From Desulfobulbaceae bacterium (GTDB lineage Bacteria; Desulfobacterota; Desulfobulbia; Desulfobulbales; Desulfobulbaceae): a stretch of 50,952 nucleotides of DNA. The stretch spans positions 1 to 50,952 of the forward strand of contig JAAYIE010000098.1 of NCBI GenBank assembly GCA_012744275.1. Reading direction: 5' to 3'. A program made the position numbers and the translations under genes. Below, piece after piece: positions 43,648 through 50,952 of the stretch (its first letter is position 1; every line of letters starts with the position of its first letter). The notes beneath the pieces were generated by a model. It was not told the origin of the DNA. It saw only the letters and a list, made by a program, of their open reading frames with translations, and ran no database searches.

Positions 43648-44700
43648 TTACCGGAAGGCCTCGTTAATCTGCGCAAGCACGGCCGCGCCGGGGCAGAGTT
43701 CTGCCGCGCCCAGGCTGTTCAGCGGCTCCTGACAGGTGTTGAGGATGTCGTGGGTATCCTGGCTGTCCGGGTTGATGTAGAGCACGCCGGTGAGCAGGCG
43801 ACCCTTGGCCTTATGATCTTCCAAGGTGTCGATGGCCTGGCGCCGGTCAGTAATACTGGGGCCAGCCTGGGGTTTGTGCAAATAGATCACCGATTCATCG
43901 TGCAGGGTAATGGCTTCAGTCGCCCCGTCTTTATAGCTGGCATTGATGGTCTGGCGGAAGGGGACAAAATCCACCTCGCTATTCTCCTCTCGGTGCTCCC
44001 GCACCCAGTGGTAGCTCTTGGTTGATTCCGGATTGTTGTTAAAGGTGACGCAGGGCGAAATCACATCAAGGAAAGACAAACCACGGTGGGAAAGTGCCGC
44101 CTTCAATAGCGGCACCAGCTGCTCCTTGTCGCCGGAGAAGCTGCGGCCGACAAAACCTGCGCCCAGTTGAATGGCCATCTCGCACAGATCTATGGACTCC
44201 AGCAGATTGGCCGCGCCCTTGCGGCTGCGGCTGCCCTTGTCGGCCGTGGCAGAGTACTGCCCCTTGGTCAGGCCATAGCAGCCGTTATTCATCACAATAT
44301 AGACCATGTTCAGGTTGCGGCGCACCGCATGCACGAACTGGCCCATGCCAATGGAGGCGGTGTCGCCGTCACCGGAAACACCCAGGTAAATAAGCTCATG
44401 GTTGGCCATGTTGGCCCCGGTGGCAATGGCGGGCATGCGGCCATGCACTGCATTGAAGCCATGGGATTTCCCCAGGTAGTAGGCCGGTGTTTTTGAGGAA
44501 CAGCCGATACCGGAAAGTTTGGCTATGCGGTGCGGTGGCAGCGACAGTTCAAAACAGGCCTGGATGATGGCGCTGGTAATGGAATCATGGCCACAACCTG
44601 CGCACAGGGTGGAAATCAGCCCTTCGTAGTCGCGGCGGCTGTAACCGCCCTCGTTGGGCTGAATACCAGGATGACGAAATGTGGGCCTGGTAAAACTCAT
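43648..44700 (-). CDS. korB: 2-oxoacid:ferredoxin oxidoreductase beta subunit (KorB-like)
   Basis: The 350-residue TPP-binding subunit has the Fe-S cysteine motif CAGCGH (33-38) with Cys67 nearby, and the TPP/Mg motif from GDGD (110-113) to MNNGCYGLTKGQYSAT (137 onward). Together with the alpha/gamma subunit it oxidises a 2-oxoacid to acyl-CoA and CO2 while reducing ferredoxin, or runs in reverse. 2-oxoglutarate or pyruvate is the likely substrate; I favour 2-oxoglutarate-type by subunit form. Its ATG overlaps the korA stop by four bases. Confidence 0.94.
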   Translation of the reverse strand: MSFTRPTFRHPGIQPNEGGYSRRDYEGLISTLCAGCGHDSITSAIIQACFELSLPPHRIAKLSGIGCSSKTPAYYLGKSHGFNAVHGRMPAIATGANMANHELIYLGVSGDGDTASIGMGQFVHAVRRNLNMVYIVMNNGCYGLTKGQYSATADKGSRSRKGAANLLESIDLCEMAIQLGAGFVGRSFSGDKEQLVPLLKAALSHRGLSFLDVISPCVTFNNNPESTKSYHWVREHREENSEVDFVPFRQTINASYKDGATEAITLHDESVIYLHKPQAGPSITDRRQAIDTLEDHKAKGRLLTGVLYINPDSQDTHDILNTCQEPLNSLGAAELCPGAAVLAQINEAFR

Positions 44701-46562
44701 ACGGATTCTCCTTGCCGGGGTAGGGAATTTAGCTCAAGCAGGCCGCAATCACCAAAAAGTTGACGCAGGCCGGCAAAGACGTCGCGGCTGGCAATGGGCA
44801 TGCCGTCGTACAGGGTAAAGGGCAGCAAAGCGGCTGGTGCTATCCCGCATTCATTGATCAGAAGCTGGCGCATCTGAGCGTCACGATTCTGCTCCACCAC
44901 CACGATGGGCTGGTGTTGCTGTAAGAAGCTCTCTACCTCTGGGCCGAAGGGAAAAGCGCGCAGGCGCAGAATCGTGGGCTTGATGCCGCAGTTCTGTTCC
45001 AGCAGGGCCACCCCCTCCTCCACTGCCGGGCAGCTGGTGCCGTAGCAGATCACTCCCGGACCATTTACCGAAGCTCCTTCCTGCACCAGGGCTTGAGGCA
45101 CCTTGAGCTTGGCAGTCTCCCATTTCAGGATCAGACGCTGCATGTTCTTTACATATTCGCCGCTGTCTTCAGTGTAGCCGGAATATTCGTTGTGCGAGGT
45201 GCCGCGAGTAAAATACACACCCCTGTCTGGGTCGGTGCCGGGCAGGGTACGCCAGGGGATACCGTCTCCATCCCTATCCAGATAACGCCCCCACTTTTCT
45301 CCCTGTTCCTCAAGGGCAGCCAAATCCTGAGCACTTAGCACCCGGCCGCGCTGGTAACTGCGACCCTCTTCCCAGACAAGGGGCAGGCTCACATGCTCAT
45401 TCATGCCCAAGTCCAGGTCGCTGAGCACAATCACCGGGGTTTGCAGTTCCTCGGCCAGATCAAAAGCCGTAGCGGTGAGCTCAAAGCATTCCGCGGGGGT
45501 TGCCGGAAAGAGGAGCACATGCCTGGTGTCACCGTGGGAGGCATAGGCACAGCTGATGACATCGCTTTGCTGGGTGCGGGTGGGCATACCGGTAGAGGGA
45601 CCAACCCGCTGTACATTGATAAGCACAGCCGGAATCTCGGCAAAATAGGCCAGGCCCAGAATTTCGTTCATCAGAGAGATGCCAGGGCCCGAGGTGGCGG
45701 TAAAGGAACGGGCTCCGTTCCAACTTGCACCAATCACCATGCCGATAGCGGCCAATTCATCTTCGGCCTGCACGACGGCCACCCGCATGCGGCCGGAACT
45801 GTCTTCACGAAAACGGCTGGCATAACGGGCAAAGGCCTCGATCACCGAGGTGGAGGGGGTAATCGGATACCAGCCCACCACGGTTGCGCCAGCATAGAGC
45901 GCGCCCAGGGCAGCGGCGGTATTACCATCCATCATGATGGCCTCATCGCTGCGCCTGCCGCCGCGCACCCTGAGGAGACAAACCCCGGCATGGTGTTCGC
46001 GCGCATAGCTGTAGCCCAGTTGCAGGGCCTTGAGGTTGGACTCGGCCAGCGCCGGTTTTTTAGCATACTGGCGGCCAATACCTTCCTCAAGCATGCTCAA
46101 ATCCATGTCGAGTAAGGCTGCGACCGCACCCACATAGACAATGTTTTTCAAAAGCGGGGCCTGGCGGTTGCCCTGAAAGGCTTCGTTGACCAGCAGGGTC
46201 AGGGGAATACCAATGGCGGTGATGTCTCCGCGGGTAAAATCTTCGGGCAATTGCTTGGAGGAATCGAAAAAGAAGTAGCCGCCCGGTTCAAGGGAGGCGT
46301 AATCCTGGCGCAGGGTTTGGCCATTGACCGCCACCACCATGTCCACCCCGCCCCGGCGGGCAAGATAGCCCTGATCGTTGACCCGCACTTCATACCAGGT
46401 GGGCAGGCCCTGGATGTTGGAAGGGAAGATATTCTTCGCGCTTACTGCCAGGCCCATGCGGAAGAGCGAGCGGGCAAAGAGGTTGTTGGCGCTGGCCGAG
46501 CCGGAGCCATTGACTGTGGCGAAACGAATCACAAAGTCGTTGGTGCGTTCAATTCTGTTCAT
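44697..46562 (-). CDS. korA: 2-oxoacid:ferredoxin oxidoreductase fused gamma-alpha subunit (KorA-like)
   Basis: The 621-residue protein fuses a gamma domain (about 1-190, with GSGSASANNLFARSL) and an alpha domain (about 215-621). The alpha region shows GWYPITPSTSVIEAF and SGPGISLMNEILGLAYFAEIP segments of the pyrimidine-binding site. Such fused forms occur in many 2-oxoglutarate and branched-chain ferredoxin oxidoreductases. It lies between the GltD-like gene and korB with ATGA overlaps at both ends, so the three subunits are made together. Confidence 0.94.
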   Translation of the reverse strand: MNRIERTNDFVIRFATVNGSGSASANNLFARSLFRMGLAVSAKNIFPSNIQGLPTWYEVRVNDQGYLARRGGVDMVVAVNGQTLRQDYASLEPGGYFFFDSSKQLPEDFTRGDITAIGIPLTLLVNEAFQGNRQAPLLKNIVYVGAVAALLDMDLSMLEEGIGRQYAKKPALAESNLKALQLGYSYAREHHAGVCLLRVRGGRRSDEAIMMDGNTAAALGALYAGATVVGWYPITPSTSVIEAFARYASRFREDSSGRMRVAVVQAEDELAAIGMVIGASWNGARSFTATSGPGISLMNEILGLAYFAEIPAVLINVQRVGPSTGMPTRTQQSDVISCAYASHGDTRHVLLFPATPAECFELTATAFDLAEELQTPVIVLSDLDLGMNEHVSLPLVWEEGRSYQRGRVLSAQDLAALEEQGEKWGRYLDRDGDGIPWRTLPGTDPDRGVYFTRGTSHNEYSGYTEDSGEYVKNMQRLILKWETAKLKVPQALVQEGASVNGPGVICYGTSCPAVEEGVALLEQNCGIKPTILRLRAFPFGPEVESFLQQHQPIVVVEQNRDAQMRQLLINECGIAPAALLPFTLYDGMPIASRDVFAGLRQLFGDCGLLELNSLPRQGESV

Positions 46563-48340
46563 GCCTTTTGCCCTGCCCGTGGTGTCTGATAGAAAAATTT
46601 CTGCATCTGCCAGGCTGCGGTTGGGCAGCGTTCCGCACAGATGCCACAGTGCACGCAGAGGTTTTCATCCTTGACCATGACCTTGCCCGTGGCAAGGGGT
46701 TCTGAAACATAGAGACTCTGGGCTGTGTTTTCGGCAGGCGCGCGCAGCCGGGTGCGCAGTTCCTCCTCGGGCCCGTTTTCAACAAAGCTGATACAGGTGA
46801 GTGGGCAGGCATCGGCGCAGGCGTCACATTCAATACATTCCTGCGCATAGAATACGGTCTGTACATCGCAGTTAAGGCAGCGGTAGGATTCCTTGCGACC
46901 ACGATCCCGGTCAAAACCAAGCTCCACCTCCATCAGCCGGTCACGCAAGGTTTTCGCCTTGGGCGCGGTTGGTACGGCCTGGCGCTGGGTGTCGCTCACC
47001 TGATTGTGGTACAGCCAGTCCTGCCGTCCCATTTGCTGCCCGGTCAGGCTCACTGTCGGTCCAGGTCGTTCATCCAACGGCAGGCCCTGGCAGAACAGAT
47101 CAATGGAAATGGCCGCCTCATGGCCATGGGCCACGGCAGTGATAATGTTTTTCGGGCCATAAGCGGCATCGCCACCAAAGAAGACCTGGGGCAGGGTGGA
47201 TTGATAGGTGCCGGGCTTGAGCAAAGGCAAACCATGCTCGTCAAAATCAATGCCAAGCCCTGCCTCGATCCAGGGGAAAGCATTGAGCTGGCCCACAGCC
47301 AGAAGCACCTCATCGCAGGGCATGAACACCCATTCCTCATCCAGGGGTACCAGTTTGCGCCTGCCCTTATCATCATACTCGGCCCGCACCTTTTCAAAGC
47401 GCATGCCAGTGAGCTTGCCGTATTCAAGCACAAACTCTTTAGGCACGTGGTTGTCGTAGATTGGGATATCCTCGTGCAGGGCATCCTCAATCTCCCAAGG
47501 CGAGGCCTTCATGTCTTCGCGCGGACTGCGCACCACAATGCGCACATCCTCGCCGCCCAGACGGCGGGCAGTACGGCAGCAGTCCATGGCGGTGTTGCCG
47601 CCGCCCAAGACCAGCACCCTGCGGCCAGTTTTGTGCACATGCCCGAAGATCACGCCAGCCAACCAGTCGATCCCCACATGGATGGCGGCATCGCCTTCCT
47701 TCCGGCCGGGCAGATCCAAATCCCGTCCACGCGGCGCACCAGTACCGACAAAGATAGCATCATAGCCCTTTGCCAGCATGGCCGCCATGCTGTCCACATA
47801 GTGGTTGAAATGAGTGTGGATACCCATGTTGAGGATATAGTCTACCTCCTCCTGCAGCACCTCGTCAGGCAGGCGGAAGGAGGGCAACTGGCTGCGCATG
47901 AAACCGCCGCCCATGTCCTGATCATCGTACAGGTCAATAGTATAACCCAGGGGAGCCAGGTCACCGGCAACGGTGAGTGAGGCCGGACCTGCACCAATAA
48001 GGGCAATGCGTTTGCCGTTTTTTGCTGCAGGAATGGCCGGAAAGCGTGCCTCGATACCATCTTCGCGATTATCAGCGCAGACTCTTTTCAAGCGGCAGAT
48101 GGCCACCGCATCCTTCTCTACCCGGCCGCGGCGGCAGGCTGGTTCGCAGGGCCGATCGCAGACCCGGCCGAGAATGCCCGGAAAAACATTGGAATGCCAA
48201 TTGAGCATATAAGCATCATCGTAACGCCTTTCGCTGATCAAGCGAATATACTCCGGCACTGGGGTATGGGCCGGGCAGGCATATTGACAGTCAATAACCC
48301 GATGGAAATATTCTGGATCGTTAATATCGCTAGGCTGCAC
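46559..48340 (-). CDS. FAD/NAD(P)-dependent GltD-like oxidoreductase with ferredoxin domains
   Basis: The 593-residue protein resembles the small subunit of glutamate synthase. N-terminal cysteines (Cys61 and Cys65 in CDRPCEPACRR) bind a cluster, the FAD site is IALIGAGPASL (113-123) and the NAD(P) site is VLVLGGGNTAMDCC (about 242-255). The C-terminus adds two [4Fe-4S] motifs (CIECDACADACP and CVHCGICAERCP). In the operon with korA and korB it could exchange electrons between ferredoxin and NAD(P)H. The start is a GTG at 48340 with GAGGAA upstream. Confidence 0.9.
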   Translation of the reverse strand: MQPSDINDPEYFHRVIDCQYACPAHTPVPEYIRLISERRYDDAYMLNWHSNVFPGILGRVCDRPCEPACRRGRVEKDAVAICRLKRVCADNREDGIEARFPAIPAAKNGKRIALIGAGPASLTVAGDLAPLGYTIDLYDDQDMGGGFMRSQLPSFRLPDEVLQEEVDYILNMGIHTHFNHYVDSMAAMLAKGYDAIFVGTGAPRGRDLDLPGRKEGDAAIHVGIDWLAGVIFGHVHKTGRRVLVLGGGNTAMDCCRTARRLGGEDVRIVVRSPREDMKASPWEIEDALHEDIPIYDNHVPKEFVLEYGKLTGMRFEKVRAEYDDKGRRKLVPLDEEWVFMPCDEVLLAVGQLNAFPWIEAGLGIDFDEHGLPLLKPGTYQSTLPQVFFGGDAAYGPKNIITAVAHGHEAAISIDLFCQGLPLDERPGPTVSLTGQQMGRQDWLYHNQVSDTQRQAVPTAPKAKTLRDRLMEVELGFDRDRGRKESYRCLNCDVQTVFYAQECIECDACADACPLTCISFVENGPEEELRTRLRAPAENTAQSLYVSEPLATGKVMVKDENLCVHCGICAERCPTAAWQMQKFFYQTPRAGQKA

Positions 48341-48446
48341 GCTTGTTCCTCACTGGTATCAGGCCTTGTTCCCGCTTGCATGGGCGGGATGAATATGTCA
48401 GAATACTGTGTCCTTTATCCTTCTCCTTTTTTATCAGGAAACGTCT

Positions 48447-49784
48447 ATGTCTTCCAGCCATTTTTCCTTGAACAGACGCCAGCTGCTCCAATACACAGGG
48501 TTGGGTGTTTCGGCCCTTGTCGGTCAACAGTTCCTTGCTGCCTGTGCGGTCAATCCGGTCACCGGTGAAAACCAGTTCATGATGATTTCCGAACAGCAGG
48601 AGATCAGCATCGACAAGCAACAGGGCCCTTTCCAGTTTTCCAATGACTATGGCATCAGCCAGGACCGCCGCCTGAACGAGTATGTCAACCGGGTCGGTCA
48701 GGAGGTAGCAGCCCGTTCACACCGGCCGCGCATGCCCTATTCCTTCTCACCGGTTAATGCTGCCTACATCAACGCCTACGCCTTTCCTGGGGGTACCATT
48801 GCCACCACCCGTGGCATCCTGGCCGAACTGGAAAGTGAAGCGGAGCTGGCGGCCCTGCTTGGCCACGAGATCGGCCATGTCAATGCACGCCACACTGCCC
48901 AGCAGCTCAGCAAAAGCGTGCTTGCCAACCTGGCAGTGGCCGGACTCTCGATTGCTGGCAGCGCAGCGGGCATGGGCGGTGCAAACGATGCTCTGCAAAG
49001 CTTGGGCGGTTTGGGCGCAAGCGCACTGTTGGCCCACTACAGCCGCGACAATGAGCGTGAAGCCGATGCCCTGGGGATGCAGTACATGGCGCAAACCGGT
49101 TACAGCCCCGAGGGTATGGTGCAGCTGATGGAACTACTGATCCGCAACAACCAGCGGGAACCTAATGCCATGCAGGCCATGTTCTCAACTCATCCCATGA
49201 GCAGCGAACGACTGGCCAACACCCGCAATGCCATCGCCTCGCAGTACAGCGGCCAGTTGGGCCAGGCCACTAACCGCGAACGCTACATGGATGAAACCGC
49301 AAACCTGCGCCGCTTCAAACCTATGCTTAATAGCCTGCAGAAGGCCAGCGCCGCCACGGCCGCCAAAAAACTCAACGAGGCGGGATCATTGTACAGCCAG
49401 GCCTTGCAGCAGGCTCCGGGCGACTATACCGCCCTGTTGATGATGGCCAAGTTCCAAATGGGCACCAAAAACAACAGTGCTGCGGAAAACTATGCCCGCC
49501 AAGCCGCACAGGCCTATCCCCAGGAACCGCAGGCCCGCTTGGTTTCAGGTGTTTCCATGCTCAACAACAAACGCTACGATCAAGCCTACCAGGAGCTCAG
49601 CACCTACGACCGCATGCTACCGGGCACGCCGCAAGTAAATTTTTATCAGGGTTATGCGCTGGAAGGTATGGGCAGACGGGAGGAGGCAGCGCAGCAATAC
49701 GCCAATTTTCTGCAAAAGCAGAACAAAGGCAAGGAGGCGCAGTACGCCTACGGCCGCCTGAAAAGCTGGGGATATGTGAAATAA
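48447..49784 (+). CDS. M48-family metalloprotease lipoprotein with C-terminal TPR-like repeats (BepA-like)
   Basis: The 445-residue protein starts with an RRQLLQ twin-arginine-like signal and a lipobox LAAC (Cys33), so it is probably an exported lipoprotein. The zinc protease motif HEIGH is at 140-144 and a third ligand is in DNEREADALGMQYM. Residues 300-445 form TPR-like helical repeats. The architecture matches BepA/YfgC, which degrades or assembles outer-membrane proteins such as LptD. The ATG at 48447 has AGGAAA upstream; the longer frame begins 13 codons earlier. A hairpin (49814-49847) follows but lacks a clear T-tract. Confidence 0.9.
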   Translation: MSSSHFSLNRRQLLQYTGLGVSALVGQQFLAACAVNPVTGENQFMMISEQQEISIDKQQGPFQFSNDYGISQDRRLNEYVNRVGQEVAARSHRPRMPYSFSPVNAAYINAYAFPGGTIATTRGILAELESEAELAALLGHEIGHVNARHTAQQLSKSVLANLAVAGLSIAGSAAGMGGANDALQSLGGLGASALLAHYSRDNEREADALGMQYMAQTGYSPEGMVQLMELLIRNNQREPNAMQAMFSTHPMSSERLANTRNAIASQYSGQLGQATNRERYMDETANLRRFKPMLNSLQKASAATAAKKLNEAGSLYSQALQQAPGDYTALLMMAKFQMGTKNNSAAENYARQAAQAYPQEPQARLVSGVSMLNNKRYDQAYQELSTYDRMLPGTPQVNFYQGYALEGMGRREEAAQQYANFLQKQNKGKEAQYAYGRLKSWGYVK

Positions 49785-49813
49785 CAACAGAGATTGGTAA
49801 TTGAACAAGATAT

Positions 49814-49847
49814 CGGCCGGGGTTTCCTACTTATGAACACCCGGCCG
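49814..49847. repeat. GC-rich inverted repeat after the M48 protease gene
   Basis: CGGCCGGG (49814-49821) and CCCGGCCG (49840-49847) are perfectly complementary around an 18-base loop. No T-run follows, so this may be a processing or partial terminator structure. A second small stem (TGCCGC/GCGGCA, 49924-49940) follows. The rest of 49785-49995 shows no gene. Confidence 0.4.
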
Positions 49848-49995
49848 TGCCTGGAGCAGTTGGTAGTTGGGTCGGATGCACGCGGTTATTCCCGTTCCAG
49901 ATCAATAACTGTCTCAAACACTCTGCCGCGCTTGGCGGCATTCTCCTAGAATACTGCCACAGCCAACACAGATAGCGCCTGCTCTGAAAGTGGAG

Positions 49996-50952
49996 TTACG
50001 TGTTTAACTGCCTGTTGCTGGGAATAGGGAGAACAGGATACAAGCCAGGCAAGGATACACGATAAGAAATGCAGTTGTCAGCAGGTCTGCGCACACTCAT
50101 CACTCCGCCCAGGGCCTCAGCCAGCTGCCCGAGCTCGGCTTCACTGCCCTCCGGCAGTGTACCCAAGCCCTGCAAGAGCAATTCCAGGCGGGGCGGCGTT
50201 CTGTCGTTTTCGTCTCCTTCTGTGGATGCCTGCTGCAGCACAAGCTGCGGCCGACAATTGTCCTCCACATCAGTGGATACTCCGCAGGCCACCCGGTGCA
50301 GTGCAACAAGCAAATCCTGTACCTGTGTCGGGCGTGCCAGCACTTGGATGTTCGTATCCCGGACCTGCACCAGAACCGTGGGCCGTATTTGCCCAGATTC
50401 AGTCACTTTTGCCAGCGCGGGCTCAAACGCCAGACTTTTCCCATAACCCTTGAGCACAAGTCCCAAGGTTACGGGTTGTGAAGCACTCGCTTCCATGTGA
50501 AAGTGCTCAAGTTGGCCCAAAAGCTCGGTAACACGTTCGGTACCGATGCGGATCTGCTCCAGTCCCTGCCGATTCGGTCCATTCGCCCCGATTCGCAAAA
50601 GGGCCAAATCGGTAAAGCCCTGGATGCTGCGCAGGATATTATTAAATTCGTGGATAAACCCCACAGTCATAGCATTGGCTGCGTTTAAGTTCGGGGAAGC
50701 TATCGCAAGACTGTCAGTTAACGGCTTTTGTTCACAGACTTTCCTGCCATATCTTTGCAGCAGCATCCAGGCCGCCCAAGCGCCCAAAGCCACCCCCGCC
50801 ACAACCGCCAGCGACAGCCAGAGTATGAATCCACCCGCGCCCCAGCTACCCGGTGCAGGCGGTGCCGCTTCAGCGGCAGACCCCAATGGCGGCCAGAAAA
50901 ACATGCTAATTACAAGGATAAGAATACCGGCAGACAAACGGCTGGACAGTTT
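49996..50952 (-). CDS. Membrane histidine-kinase-like protein lacking ATP-binding motifs (5' end may lie beyond the window)
   Basis: The frame stays open to base 50952, so the true start may lie outside the window; a TTG at 50937 is the only in-window initiator. From the TTG it has a signal-like span (residues 4-24, FFWPPLGSAAEA), a second span (about 36-60) and a dimerisation helix with the H-box-like VGFIHEFNNIL (His96). Residues 160-300 correspond to the HATPase position but show no N-box asparagine and no DxGxG or GTGLGL motif. If this reading is right the protein is a catalytically dead kinase or a phosphotransfer scaffold. A proline- and alanine-rich linker follows the signal. Its partner is unknown. 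Confidence 0.7.
   Translation of the reverse strand, partial: KLSSRLSAGILILVISMFFWPPLGSAAEAAPPAPGSWGAGGFILWLSLAVVAGVALGAWAAWMLLQRYGRKVCEQKPLTDSLAIASPNLNAANAMTVGFIHEFNNILRSIQGFTDLALLRIGANGPNRQGLEQIRIGTERVTELLGQLEHFHMEASASQPVTLGLVLKGYGKSLAFEPALAKVTESGQIRPTVLVQVRDTNIQVLARPTQVQDLLVALHRVACGVSTDVEDNCRPQLVLQQASTEGDENDRTPPRLELLLQGLGTLPEGSEAELGQLAEALGGVMSVRRPADNCISYRVSLPGLYPVLPIPSNRQLNT

Overview
The window looks like a chromosomal segment of an anaerobic sulfate- or sulfur-metabolising member of the Desulfobacterota, most likely Desulfobulbales-like. The main evidence is a complete dsrMKJOP operon (21.9-27.1 kb) preceded by an RsbRD-type gene, a tetraheme cytochrome c3, a ferredoxin-dependent 2-oxoacid oxidoreductase and the anaerobe-type homocysteine genes (DUF39 / NIL-ferredoxin / UPF0280). 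The taxonomic placement is inferred from gene content only. Most of the window is ordinary core genome, mid-to-high GC and tightly packed. The accessory-looking parts are a decayed phage-type repressor beside tRNA-Phe, an AT-richer sugar epimerase gene inside an aro-pyr operon, and a twice-frameshifted alkyl sulfatase gene.

Layout. 0-5 kb: the 5' part of a fused MFS/spermidine synthase gene, an alpha/beta hydrolase, a cold-shock/DUF1294 fusion, repressor debris, tRNA-Phe with its terminator, a zinc-ribbon acidic protein and an arylamine N-acetyltransferase. 5-15.3 kb: phosphate control and uptake, with phoR-phoB divergent from phoU, then a phosphofructokinase on the other strand, then pstC-pstA-pstS-pstB. 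15.3-20.9 kb, minus strand: pyrK-pyrD-aroD-aroE-(hldD-like)-aroA, with overlapping ATGA junctions, joining pyrimidine and shikimate synthesis. 21.0-21.8 kb: a prepilin peptidase, sharing a bidirectional terminator with the dsr operon.

22-34.5 kb, all minus strand: fusA (mitochondrial/spd-type EF-G), an unassigned P-loop ATPase, a eukaryotic-type hisA, a 61-aa protein, yedF, a Prc-type protease, the RsbRD-domain gene, then dsrM-K-J-O-P. Hairpins suggest this run is several transcription units. DsrMKJOP would link the menaquinone pool and periplasmic electrons to cytoplasmic DsrC trisulfide reduction. The cytochrome c3 at 34.9 kb is a plausible periplasmic electron carrier.

35.4-48.3 kb: a three-gene homocysteine locus (sulfide assimilation into aspartate semialdehyde), then acnA, a B12-binding radical SAM protein, the broken alkyl sulfatase, and a GltD-like / KorA / KorB operon. 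Aconitase and 2-oxoglutarate-type ferredoxin oxidoreductase together point to an oxidative or reductive TCA route. The right end holds an M48 metalloprotease lipoprotein with TPR-like repeats and a membrane histidine-kinase-like protein whose ATP-binding motifs are missing.
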